Origin: Cardiocondyla obscurior
Taxonomy: Eukaryota > Arthropoda > Insecta > Hymenoptera > Formicidae
Reading direction: 5' to 3'
Assembly (NCBI RefSeq): GCF_019399895.1
Contig: NC_091867.1
Span: 2,542,001 to 2,606,000 of the forward strand
Length of the DNA stretch: 64,000 nt
The translations under genes and the position numbers were made by a program. How positions within the stretch are numbered: the stretch's first letter is position 1; each line of letters begins with the position of its first letter. The notes under the pieces were generated by a model. The model did not search any database, was not told the DNA's origin, and was given only the letters and a program-made list of their open reading frames with translations. This document shows positions 39,601 through 49,147 of this stretch, piece after piece.

Positions 39601-40413
39601 ATTATGTATTTAATTTCTGTAAATTAATCTCAGTCTCAGCTCCGAAAAATGAAGAAAAACAAAACAAGATTTTTCACGCGAATAAAAGTTATACTTTACA
39701 TCAAACTCTAGGTGATTTCTATCGACAATCAGCGCACATTTTCACAGTGATCCCGGTGCTAGATTAACAAGATTTCGATTCGTTCGTACGGTCGATCAAC
39801 CGACCGTCGCTCGCGGCGAGACTTCTAACACAATCTCGTCGTCCTTGATTGTAACTCCACGTCGGCAGGTGACAAACAAATGACATCTGCATTAACGAAA
39901 TATACGTGCTGCTCAATCGTACAAACTGGTAGGCAATCAAGCTAATCAGGATTATCCTTCGGCAATTATATTTAATACTAATCCTGGCTTACCCTTACTA
40001 CTTCCCTCTTTTTTCTTTTCTACTTCTCGAAACTGGTAAAAGATCAAGATCAGCTAAATGAAAATTAAATCGGTAGAATAAAAATAGACGGCGGTTATCG
40101 CAAGGATGTTCCCATGAAAAGATGAATCTCGGAGTCGAGAACCAACTCGTCCGTGGCGAACCACTTCCGCCTCGCGCGATCTCTCCTTCTCTCTCTCTCT
40201 CTATTTCTCCCTTTCACCCGTCGTGTGCCTCCTCTTTGCACTTACCTTGTTCTGCAGCTCGTCGATGAGCACGTAGACAAGCAGCGTGATCTCCTCCTCG
40301 TCGGAGCCGAGCGCGTTTCCCTGGAGACCGGCGGTCGCCACGTACAGGGTAACCAGGACATTTTGAGAACTGCCCCCTCCTCCGCCAGTTCCTCCAGTCC
40401 TTGTTCCCGTCAT
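14465..40413 (-). CDS. ESRP1: Epithelial splicing regulatory protein (ESRP / fusilli)
   Basis: RNA-binding splicing regulator, orthologue of vertebrate ESRP1/2 and fly fusilli; nuclear and epithelial. Minus-strand exons: 40413-40246, 29589-29395, 29151-28923, 25583-25494, 25107-25072, 23278-23224, 23142-23032, 22597-22327, 22212-21997, 21926-21699, 21618-21459 (short donor), 15048-14840 and 14647-14465. Phases sum to 717 codons (716 aa). An N-terminal DnaQ-like domain (GSDEEEITLLVYVLID; QCLHPEACNKDIELPEHYNY) is followed by three RRMs at roughly 269-345 (VVRARGLPWQSS), 370-450 (VIVRMRGLPYD, then GDAFVLFA) and 490-565 (CVRLRGLPYEALVEHILEF). The Pro-rich tail exon 12 (PYPSPPVSP) matches the conserved vertebrate tail. 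Intron 1 is 10.7 kb. Exon 11 can also be read longer (separate entry). The start ATG at 40413 opens MTGTRTGGTG before the conserved block. A second alternative donor at 20757 would give a still longer protein. Confidence 0.9.
14840..15048 (-). CDS. ESRP1: ESRP exon 12, conserved Pro-rich C-terminal segment
   Basis: Acceptor TTTAG before 15048 and donor GTGAGT after 14840, phase-compatible with the exon 11 donors at 21459 and 20757. It encodes a Pro/Tyr-rich stretch including FYWPYPSPPVSPTNYY, resembling the vertebrate ESRP tail AYYPSPPGSP. It is followed in frame by the terminal exon 14647-14465. Confidence 0.75.
16014..16130. repeat. CT/GA microsatellite
   Basis: Pyrimidine-only tract rich in CTCTCT and TTTCT units inside ESRP intron 11. 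It produces spurious Ser/Leu/Phe-rich reading frames. Confidence 0.8.
17191..17240. repeat. TG microsatellite
   Basis: GTGTGT-rich simple repeat inside ESRP intron 11. Confidence 0.7.
19068..19125. repeat. TA/TG microsatellite
   Basis: Alternating TA with interspersed TG units, partly self-complementary, inside ESRP intron 11. Confidence 0.7.
19525..19620. repeat. TA-rich microsatellite with ATACAT/ATGTAT units
   Basis: Roughly 95 bp of alternating purine-pyrimidine sequence that can fold on itself, inside ESRP intron 11. Confidence 0.7.
20641..21618 (-). CDS. ESRP1: ESRP exon 11, full-length read-through with alternative stop
   Basis: If the internal donors are not used, exon 11 stays open for 978 nt to a TGA at 20641-20643, giving an isoform of about 858 aa. 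Its first 53 codons complete RRM3 (GQPSGEAFIQMDSE through YIEVFQCSGDDMNLVLTG). The rest is low complexity: Gln/Ala repeats, poly-Ala blocks and Pro runs. Donors inside it at 21459|GTGCGG and 20757|GTAACG are both phase 1 and both fit exon 12. The 978-nt open frame in a GC-rich tract with amino-acid-level repeats argues that it is coding. Confidence 0.65.
   Translation of the reverse strand, partial: GQPSGEAFIQMDSEASAYACASQRHHRYMVYGKKQRYIEVFQCSGDDMNLVLTGAVTSPSTKALLSPGTLTSQSSATLTHPSAPAPVSVPVPTAQAPPPPPPLWDIHALVQAQAQAVQAQAQVAQAQAHAAQAQAIRNQDLWLMALASNPSPTSTTHTHTSAVAAAAAAAATSKSLALPGSNPVAQAQIPTAYAVAPPGSAAAAIAAAAALHTPPTTPAAAAAAAAAAATPFLFFNVPHHPRFPILRAPAPHGLLAPIIPTAPTLNPAAIMGLKRTWDAAFPTDATGGNVTTKRTAWHTPAAAFHAAAPTAAPGLPYPAQFYPQI
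25072..25107 (-). CDS. ESRP1: ESRP candidate 36-nt microexon
   Basis: A 36-nt segment preceded by TTTCAG and followed by GTGAAG. It begins and ends in phase 1, so inclusion inserts 12 residues (CQCVGQRILSNG) before HIFKNPEV and skipping leaves the frame intact. It encodes no stop, and the flanking exon ends are compatible either way. Confidence 0.5.
30436..30466. promoter_or_regulatory. Candidate nuclear-receptor binding cluster
   Basis: TCAAGGTCA at 30438-30446 is an exact extended half site of the FTZ-F1/ERR type. An inverted, slightly degenerate partner follows (TTGAACTTGACC), forming an imperfect palindrome. Pattern match only. Confidence 0.3.
36505..36728. repeat. 112-bp tandem duplication with GA-rich linker
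   Basis: A 64-bp unit (36553-36616) recurs at 36665-36728 with one base change (GATAAAAATG versus GATGAAAATG). Each copy is preceded by a GAGAGA/A-rich tract, giving a period of 112 bp. A recent local duplication in ESRP intron 1. Confidence 0.85.
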
Positions 40414-43400
40414 CGTTTACCCGCGGGAGCACACCTGGCGAAGCAACCCCCTGATCCGATCCCGCGTCCGGTTCCTCCCTTCTTCACTCCTTTCTCCGCC
40501 GCTATCGCCGCCTGTTAATGCACTCGCGCGACGTCCCGAGGACGTCCCTTATCACTAATCGCTCACTGATTATCCGCCACGCACGACATGCTCTCTCTCC
40601 TTGCTTCTCGCGGGGACGGAGGGACGCGGCGACGATTTGAGGTTATGGGTCCGACGTTGACGGTGATCCGACCGACGGGCGGCGCACCTGGATTAACCGA
40701 AAAGAGAAGATGAGAAAGGTGGTGGTTTTGCACGCGCGAGCAGGATCGATCCCGTACTATGTTCTCTCCCTCAAGTCGGTCGGTCACTCGCGGACGGAGG
40801 ACCGTCGAAAGTCGCAAGGTTCTCCGCAGCACTGACCGTAAGTCCCCCTGTTCGAACGTAACGAGGCGAACACGTCGTCGTTGCCTCACCTGGCGACTGC
40901 GCGTCAATGCGGCCCCTCTCTTTCGTTGGTTGGCGGCCCCTGGCTTGGCTTGCACGGCGTCTTACGCTGCGGAGGGGAAGAGAACGCGCAAATGAGAAAG
41001 AGAAAGAGAGAGAAGGAAACGCTTATTGCGCGGAAGGTGTTCTTGTCGAGCAAACAGCAAAAACGAATTAATATCACGCGGAATTTCAATCGGCGCTAAT
41101 GACGAGTTATGCCAGTGTGCATGAGGATATCGGCCGTTCAAGAGAGCGAGAGAGAGAAAAAGAACGGAAAGAAGGAAGGAGGAGAAAGAGAGAGAGAGAG
41201 AGAGAGAACACTTGTTGCGCGCCATGAAGCGGCTGCTTTCTTTCGCGAGGAGAATAATGAAATAAATAAATATCCGGCGAAATTGCGATCTGCACGGGTT
41301 AATGATGGGTTTGATAGGTGTACGTCTCGATGTCGAACGCACGGCAATTAAACGGGGAAAGGAAAGGAGAAAGGAAATACATGTGTATACCAAGGAATAA
41401 TCCGAACAGCAAAAACATGAAGCTTCGAATGTTTGATGGGATTTGGAGAAACGCGCAGAAGTATTCGACTCGCGAACGATGTCGATAACGCGTTTCGGAT
41501 AACAGATTTAGCGCAGATAAATGAGAAAAAGATACATGCCTGGATGAGCGTTCGCCATACAAGTCCGGAGTACCGCTCGGATTATTCGTCCTTTCCGGAC
41601 TTCCGAAGTACCGCGCCTGCAGGTGTCGCTCGAAAAAGTACGGCTGAATTTAGAATCGGGCTACCTAAAAGGTACACAGAGGGAACCTCCCCCACCTTTC
41701 ATCTCTATGAGAGGGCAGCATCAAATACCTGCCTGAAAAATGAAAAAGAAAGGAGGTTAGAAGCGACAAACAGAGAAAGAGAAAGATTGAGAGAAGGAAA
41801 AGAACCAAACCAGAAAAAGAGAGAGAGAGAGAGAAAGAGATAGCAAAGAAAAAAAAAAAAAAGAAATTAAGGATACTTCACGCGAAGAAGATGCGCAAGT
41901 TCGAGGCGCGCGGAACGAGAAAGCGCGATGAATTTCTCGTCACCAGCGATGGGGCCGAGAAAAATCGGCGGCGCGAGCGAAAGGCGCAAAAGCTTAGGGC
42001 AACCGAGCGTCAGGTGCGCAAACGCCGGTGTCGTCCCGCTCTCTCACGAGCCACGTCCATCTGAGCGACGCCTCACCTTGCCTCACCTCGCCTCACCACG
42101 CCGAGCCTCGCGCTTATGGCAGATCCATGTAGCGCGCACGTGGGACGCGCCGTTTCCACGCGCGACGTTTCGGTCCATTCGCGTTGTCCGCAGCGTCGAT
42201 GCTCCGAAATTCTACGCGAAACGCGACGGCCGCGCGCAACCTTTCGAGTGACAAAATGGCGCGAGTACGCATGCGTACGCTCCCGTCCCCGAGGATCACA
42301 GGAGTGTAAATATCACTCCGCACGCGGACTTGTTTTCAGCGCAAGTCCTTTACCTCCACTTCAATCCGTGCTCAACGATGCACTGAATTTTTTCTTAAAG
42401 TAAACATAACACGTAAATTTTCATGAAAGAAAAAGCGAAATTCAAAATATGTACTTTCAGACAGAATACACTCGCTGTTACCACTGTTTCAATTATTAAC
42501 CAGTTCCTATTTCTTTCCGTCTTTTTTTTTACTCGGTATATATAGCTGAATAACGTCATCGCAACTATTTCATATTTCTTCGGCGCTTGGTGCAATTTCG
42601 TAACGAACCACGCGATTATGCGACCACATCGAATTTATGCGATTTCCTGCCGTGTAATAGAGGATATCTCAAAGAAAGAGAAAGAGAGAAAGGTTCTCGA
42701 CCTTAATTTCAATAACGAATACCACGGTAATGTTGCAATCGCGTTGTAAAAGCGGAAACCGCCGCCGGAAATCACAAAGTCTTTGATCGCGCATCCGCTT
42801 TTCTTCACGGTTCGATCGTGGCTTACGCGCACGAAAGAAATCGCGAGGAAGCGATTATTATTAAGCATCGTCGCAATTATGAGAGAAAGTGCGGAAAATG
42901 CCCAAAGAAAGCGACGCAAGATATCGCGCACCGACGTTAAATCAACTTATTCGTTTTATCGCAGATCTCTTTTCTTATTTTAATTTTTTTTTTTTGACGA
43001 TCCACTGAATCGATTTCCTTACAATTGATCATTGACCCTTCGCGTGATAACGATCGCCATCTTCGCCGCACGATGAGACGAGGCACTTCGCTGGAAATAC
43101 CGCAACGTCCGATTCCGCCGAGTCATATTGCCGCGACACTCGTTTACGTTTCCTGCGTTTCTCAATCTTCAGGCGCACAGCGAGAATGTCATGATGGCTG
43201 CAATAAATTTGCACTTTTTATACACACAGCCGACGATAACCCAGTAAGATTGTATATGTTCATGCATATTTAAGCGCGCTCGCATAAAATATTGTCCTGT
43301 GCAGCAATCGTTGATCCGCGCGAATGCACGGCCGGGTCAGGTTTGAAACGATTACGCGAACGCAAACACCGAATTACGCGACAGAACTTGTCCGAGTCGT

Positions 43401-46390
43401 TTTCAGATTCTATTACGAAAGACCTTACGTCTTTGAAATAAAGAATAAATAACAGATTATGCTTGTCATTAATCGATGGGCAAAGAGCTTTTAGTCGTGT
43501 AAGTCTAAATTCTTCGCAGGTGATTGTTTTAAGAATCATCTCGCTACTTCTAATTGATCTCGGTATTCTCTTCATCTAGCACCATCTTAAACAATACCGC
43601 AATCCGGGAAGCTAAGCCAAACTTCAATTCAGGGAACGGCTGACACAACCGTACCTTAATCCTGGATAATACGTCCCTGAGAGATAATTAAAGCGGCGTT
43701 GAAGTCCCAGCGAGCAAAGTCTGCCTGGATTCCAGTATAGAGATCCGGTTTACGCTCTTGGACTCTGTTCCATCGATATTCGTCACCGATATGAATATAT
43801 TTATTGATATGAATATATTTACGTCATTGATATTATGATATATCGCTTAAAATTTACCGTGAAATTTCAGCATTGCTGTGGATACTGCTTCTTTTTTATC
43901 GTTTGTTAGTTTCGCTACTGGTATCATTTTCTTCACGTAACTCAGTTCATGTGGCAAAATAAAATTCCACTAATTGTCAGAACTAAGCGGAAACAAATGT
44001 AACTAGCAAGCAAGTTATAAATTATTCCGATTTTCCAATCTCTTGTAGTTTTCGAAAGTTTTCACTTTTGTAAAACGAGAAACCGTAATCTAAGTTTTCT
44101 CGGTCTTAACGGTTCCATTGCCTCATGAAGCTGAAAAAAAAAAAATATCAATTTGCGTAAAAGTTCACAAAAATCTAACAGTTATTTCTCTCTATCTTTC
44201 TCTGTCTTATTTATTTAGTGCCAATTAACTGTAACAATAAATTAATTATGCGTCTTGATCTTACCAGGATCCGTGGGAAGACAGGTAAAAGAGGGACTAA
44301 GCATTAAAGGGACAGCAAAGTCGATCCACTTTAAGATCCTCTTACGTGCGACGTAAGAGGACAGAGAGCGGATTCCCCATTGCGGGGAACTTTCTCCCGA
44401 ACGGGGCGTTCAACACTTGTATACGTGGTCTTGTGTCTGGCCACGTAACTTTCGAAACGCCAGGACAGGTCTCTCGCAGATTGCATTCCTTCCAACGGTG
44501 CACACACCGGATTGATCCTTACGCCACGATTTCGAGGACTCTTGGGTATAAGTAATCCGTACAAGTGCATATGCACTCCTTTAAAATTATGAATACCTTC
44601 TGTAGAAACGTTATTTAATAAAAAATACGCTTAGCGTTGCCTTTAAACGCAGTAAGACATTTTTTAATTCTATATTACCCTCCGATTGTAATTAAATAAA
44701 AATAATCACATGAATTAAATCGATTCCGAGCGTTAAACAATTTTCGCCGAAAATCAGTCTGACTTCTCGCAAGGGCTCGCAAGTATTTCTCATGAAAGGA
44801 AAAAGGATCGAAATTCTTGCAAGGATCCCGTCGCGAGGAAGCCAGGCTTCTTCCCGGGAAGCTCAGCGGTGCGGGAATCGCGAGGAAGCGGCTCTCGCCA
44901 ACGAGACGAGGAAGGGAGAGGAGCAGATCAAGAGAGAGCGAGCGAGAGCATTGTGGTCGCTGACCCGGCCGGAACGTTGACTCCATGTAGTCACTCCCCC
45001 CTCCTACCCCTTTTACATTTTCCCCAGGTCTTGCCGTGTAGCCGTACCTTCGATTACGCGGAGTTACCTTACCTTCCCGCTCGTCATGTTTCGTCTCGCC
45101 TCGCCTCGCCTCATCTCACCTCACGTCGCGTTTGGCCGACGATCGCGTATCTCGCCGCGTTCCCGAGGAATCTCTCGCCCTCTTCTCCTTCCCCTCTCAG
45201 CCGCGATGCTTCCTACGCGTTTTTCCTCACGGCTTTTCCAACAGATATCTTACTTTCCGTTTTACCTTTTCCACTGATCGCCGTTACTCGAAGCTCGATC
45301 GTGCCCAGTTCGTCCATTCATTTTTCCTTGGCCTTTCCAGCCTCTCATCTTTCGAAGAAAAGAAAACATCAGCTTTGCGTCGGAAAATGTAAAATTGCCA
45401 TTATCATTTTCTTCGACGTCAATAAATGCGCTTCGGGTTTCGACTAAGTGTCCTTGACATTTCTGTGGCATTTTGTATATTTATCTTCTTTTTTCTTCGC
45501 TGTACATATCACAACATATATCAGTGACAAATATATATATATGTATAATATTCATAACTTAACAGTAAAACTATACGAGCTGTTAAAAAAGCCAAAGTAA
45601 CTCACTTCATTTTCAAAATTAAAAGAACTATTTACAAACCTATTATTATCAATATTTTTTATTTAATAGTTAATTTGGCTTCTTAGCAGTTCATACAGTT
45701 TTTATTCAATTATTCCTCGTAACATTAAAGTAGCAACGGTAACTTTCGAGTTTTTACGATAGACTTAATTCACGTTAGTCTTCCTTACATTTTCAGCTGT
45801 TAAGATCTATGCTTAAATTTGCGAGAAACGCGCAATGTAGCTTCGACGATAATTGCGTTTCGGAGCGATCTGTAGTACGACGCGAGTACCGTTAGAATCG
45901 TTATCGTTCCCGCATCGGTGAGTCTGGGATTCGAGTCCTACTTACTAACGGTACCCATTTATTCCAAGCGGAGGGCTTGCTTCCCCTCCTGCCTGTTCCT
46001 TCCCGCAGCGCAGGTCGTTTTTAGCGCAGAGGATCCTTTCGGTTTACAACTGCTTCGCGTGATAATTGCCTAAGCATTATTGATGGCTGGACAAGCAGGA
46101 GGTGCTGCTTTTTGTACATCTATAACGAGAATACCAACATTGACGTTTTCCGTGGCATTCTTTTGTCCGTGTCACGCGAAATCTGAAGAAAGCTAATTTA
46201 AGAAATTGTAGAAAATGATGGCCTTATTCATTTCGTGTAAAAGAAAAGAGAAAATTGCAAAAAACTATCTTATAAAATTTAATACAACAAATAAAATATG
46301 CCAGCAGTCTCGAATTTTAAAATACTTTTTTCTTAAGTTTCTATTCATTTTTTTTTTTTTACGTAGTAACGAATATATATATAATCAATA
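40414..46390. other. ESRP upstream region, CpG-rich intergenic DNA
   Basis: 6 kb between the ESRP start and the PIG-B stop. The first ~500 bases upstream of 40413 are GC- and CpG-rich and are the likely ESRP 5'UTR and promoter. Beyond it are GA microsatellites (about 41130-41210, 41760-41850), C/T-rich repeats (42066-42110; 45085-45128) and two perfect 10-bp inverted repeats (44338-44360; 45886-45954). Reading frames here are compositional and I assign no gene. Confidence 0.5.
44338..44360. repeat. Perfect 10-bp inverted repeat with 3-nt spacer
   Basis: CCTCTTACGT, GCG, ACGTAAGAGG: an exact short hairpin or a dimeric protein-binding palindrome in the ESRP/PIG-B intergenic region. Confidence 0.6.
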
Positions 46391-47902
46391 TTAAATATGC
46401 TTATACAATAATATATTTTTTCCATAGTTCCGTTCAGGAAAATATGTATGGAATTCTTTGGTAATTAATTTATACGTACGTAAAAATTCAGGTATTTCGT
46501 TCGCAGTGTTATCAAATGCTATCACGTAAGTAGGTGCCGTAGCTTTCTTATTGTTGATATAATTATTGCTGAGCCAGGCTGCTGGATTCGTGAAGAATTG
46601 GTCTGCTTCGTCCACGTAGTCTTCGATGTTATTCAAATTAGGTTCGCAAGTTAGAAATCTTATTGACGTGTTTAAATGCAAGTGACTATACAATGGCGTG
46701 CTGTGACACGGAGTCAGAATTAATGTATCCGTAAACGAGGTATTCGTGCGATTGATTTCATTCCGTAAACGCTCCATTATTGCTAACGTACCACGTTGAT
46801 GGATCGTGGAAAAAAACAATCCAGGTATGACGTTACTGCATACGAGTATCGCGATGACCCTTTTACGTACGTGACCCGTCACTCTGATATTCAAACGATT
46901 GAGACAGACAAAGCTTGTGCAGATGAACAATGGTAAAAGAGGTAGGATAAATCGGAATTCTTTGTGGGCTAATAATGAATAAACAATTACAGTCCATCCG
47001 ATCGTTACCAGCATAATTGATTCCCTAGGAAAAAGAGCAGAACGTTTAATGATTAAACAACAGGAAAACAGGAAGGGAATGAAGTACATCCCGAGCAGTA
47101 CGGGTAAAGCTGAGTAAATATACCATAATGCGGGCTTGACGCCGTACGTACTTCCGATGTTTCCTAACACGTTTACTTGGAAAAATTTCCATGGAGTTAT
47201 CACATATGTTCCGTAACAATAACTGTCTATTAATACAGAAACGACGGCGCAAGTAGAACATATTAAGATGTATCGACCGAGCAATCTTGTCTTTTCCATG
47301 CTTGTACAAATGTGATGCAAGCACATGGGAAGCCACATAATCGCAGCAGTGGGTCTCATCATACAAAGAAAGCCCACGATCCATAGAAATTTTATGCTTT
47401 GTACATGGCTTTCTTTCCACGGAAATATCGATAACGCTATAATGGTACAGGCAGTTTCTACTGAGTTTATCAGTGTTCTTGTGGCACAATAATACCAGTA
47501 CCAATTTAAACACAATGATATTAGCATCCATCTGCTCCTGGTCCATTTATAAAATCTATAATCACTGTAAGCAACGAGGATAGCTTGTAAAATACGGGGC
47601 AGCGTTGTCAATAATAGTACAGAATCCATAGAAAAGATCGCGAGTATCCAATAAAGAATCGATATGAAAAACGGATACGTGTAACTGCGAATCATTGTTG
47701 TCCATTCCCACGTGAGGTATCCATAACCAAAAATCAGACGATGTGCTACCTCCAGCGACTGCCAATACTCGTCTGGTACGTGAACAGTCCGCACCAGGAT
47801 CACGTTGATTAACCGCCATAATATCAGGATCGAGAGCAATCCAAACCTCGATGAATACATGCCGGATTGATTAATCTCGAGTCCACGTAATGTTTGTAAC
47901 AT
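46391..47902 (-). CDS. PIGB: GPI mannosyltransferase 3 (PIG-B)
   Basis: ER membrane GT22-family enzyme that adds the third mannose to the GPI-anchor precursor from dolichol-phosphate-mannose. The CDS is one uninterrupted reading frame of 503 aa (human about 554, with many introns). Family blocks: VPDEYWQSLEVAH with the conserved luminal acidic pair near residue 43, YGYLTWEWTTMIRSYTYP, the aromatic CATRTLINSVET block, the HKEFRFILPLLPL motif typical of GT22 enzymes, IHQRGTLAIMERL, and the C-terminal CHSTPLYSHLH and YVDEADQFF segments. Many hydrophobic helices are visible. The start MLQTLRGLE lies just after a possible 5'UTR 3' splice site (TTTTTGCAGG near 47930). Divergent from the DREF-like gene. 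Confidence 0.93.
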   Translation of the reverse strand: MLQTLRGLEINQSGMYSSRFGLLSILILWRLINVILVRTVHVPDEYWQSLEVAHRLIFGYGYLTWEWTTMIRSYTYPFFISILYWILAIFSMDSVLLLTTLPRILQAILVAYSDYRFYKWTRSRWMLISLCLNWYWYYCATRTLINSVETACTIIALSIFPWKESHVQSIKFLWIVGFLCMMRPTAAIMWLPMCLHHICTSMEKTRLLGRYILICSTCAVVSVLIDSYCYGTYVITPWKFFQVNVLGNIGSTYGVKPALWYIYSALPVLLGMYFIPFLFSCCLIIKRSALFPRESIMLVTIGWTVIVYSLLAHKEFRFILPLLPLFICTSFVCLNRLNIRVTGHVRKRVIAILVCSNVIPGLFFSTIHQRGTLAIMERLRNEINRTNTSFTDTLILTPCHSTPLYSHLHLNTSIRFLTCEPNLNNIEDYVDEADQFFTNPAAWLSNNYINNKKATAPTYVIAFDNTANEIPEFLRTYKLITKEFHTYFPERNYGKNILLYKHI

Positions 47903-49147
47903 AAATTTACAATCTCACGCCAACCTGCAAAAATCATATCGATTAGAATAAAGGAACTGAATGCGTCTCAGATAATATTAATTTTTTTTTGTTTTTTTAA
48001 AACTACGCTATTTTATTTAAAAAAAAAGTATGGCTTGTAGCTCATATAATTGAGATATTGCCTAGTTACCTTGGGATTTGGCTTCTGTCTGTCACGATGA
48101 AACAGCGTGCATATTTTTTTTATGTCATTCGACGTTCAATCATAACCTCCTCCATCGTGTACCGGGAAGCTGGAGCTGCTGGAGCTGGTCGAAGCGCCTG
48201 CATCGATGCACCAAGTATATTCATGTTGCGATTTTTTTATCTGATTTAACCGGCGCTCCCCACCAAATCTATGTCCCCTCTTTCTTTCGTCCATTTTTTC
48301 AAGTCAAACTCGACAGCTCGAATCAAGCAATCGATAGCTTGGATCCCGTGCACTGATAAACTGTGCTGACAAAATTAATAATTACGATTAAACTTGAATT
48401 AATTTTCCTCCGCTGAAAATTAATCAACGATGAATTCGTGTTACGATGCGGCTCGATTTTCGTCGGAAGAATGCCAAAGAGTGATTGGCTGGACGCGACG
48501 CAATTCCTGCACGACGCGCATCGAATTGCGCGCATCTCGGACAAAGAAAGTCGAAGTCGCTGCTTCACTTTACGAGCCCGTCGTACTTACATTGCGGAAC
48601 GGCGTGCCGGTCCGCCATTACGGTAATAGTGATACTCGAATCGATCAGGCGAGGTCTATAGATAACGATACTCCTCGCGGACGAGCGCGGCACGAAAGTC
48701 GATATCGCATCGTTGCAGGTAAGTCGATACCTGATCAACGGGGCCATCGCGTTTGGCTTCCGCGAGGGATTGAATTGAATTTCGATTACCGTATTCGAAA
48801 ATAGCGTTCGCCGACGAAAAACACGCGAAGAGGAGGACTCGTCGGCGGCGTATGTGCCGCGAATAAGGTCGCCGCGCACTCGGCGACGTGCGTAACAGGG
48901 CGATGCATGACCCTGTAGCCCCGTGGAAGCCCGCCGAGTCGCCCTTCGCTAGTCCTGCATCCCATGCATCCTTATTATCCTGAAATTAAATAATTTACAG
49001 AAAAAGACACTGAAAGAGAGAAGAAAGGAAAGCAACTGCACGTGGCTCACAACGAATGTTGTGAACACCCGCTCTTCCTCGAGAGCAACACATTAACATA
49101 CATGCAGATCGTGGCAATCGCGTGCCGATCAGACTTGAGTCAACACG
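47903..49147. promoter_or_regulatory. Divergent promoter region PIG-B / DREF-like, with ATCGAT sites
   Basis: A 1.2-kb spacer between outward-facing genes. ATCGAT occurs at 48202-48207 (inside the palindrome TGCATCGATGCA), 48330-48335 (as ATCGATA) and 48640-48645. The fly DREF element is TATCGATA. A strong donor GCAG|GTAAGT at 48718/48719 and an acceptor TTTACAG ending at 49000 suggest a 5'UTR intron of the DREF-like gene. Confidence 0.45.
48719..49000 (+). other. Probable 5'UTR intron of the DREF-like gene
   Basis: Starts GTAAGT after GCAG and ends with TTAAATAATTTACAG. It is 282 nt long and 147 bases upstream of the start codon. Consensus-quality sites, but no transcript support. Confidence 0.45.

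Larger units (their letters stand above)
29590..40245. other. ESRP intron 1
   Basis: A 10.7-kb intron with no transposon ORF or exon that I recognise. It is notably CpG-containing and GC-richer than the gene-dense flanks, with poly-A tracts (about 29830-29850, 33650-33676, 34837-34851), GA microsatellites and the 112-bp tandem duplication near 36553-36728. A palindromic pair of nuclear-receptor-like half sites lies at 30436-30466. Large first introns often hold enhancers; that role is inferred. Confidence 0.5.

Noticed and set aside
40153..40518. Plus-strand reading frame of 121 aa
   Set aside because: It is the antisense shadow of ESRP exon 1 and its GC-rich flank, with no domain or splice support.
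42066..42110. CCTCACCTTGCCTCACC-like tandem motif, similar to one at 45085-45128
   Set aside because: Looks like simple C/T-rich repeat; no structure or shared boundaries to support a defined element.
44869..45447. A 192-aa plus-strand frame, the longest in the ESRP upstream gap
   Set aside because: Dominated by repeated CGCCTCGCCT-type sequence and pyrimidine-rich DNA, no recognised domain, no splice sites with conserved flanks.
48430..48804. A 124-aa plus-strand frame in the PIG-B/DREF-like spacer
   Set aside because: Overlaps a probable 5'UTR exon and intron, has no homology and crosses a strong GTAAGT donor.
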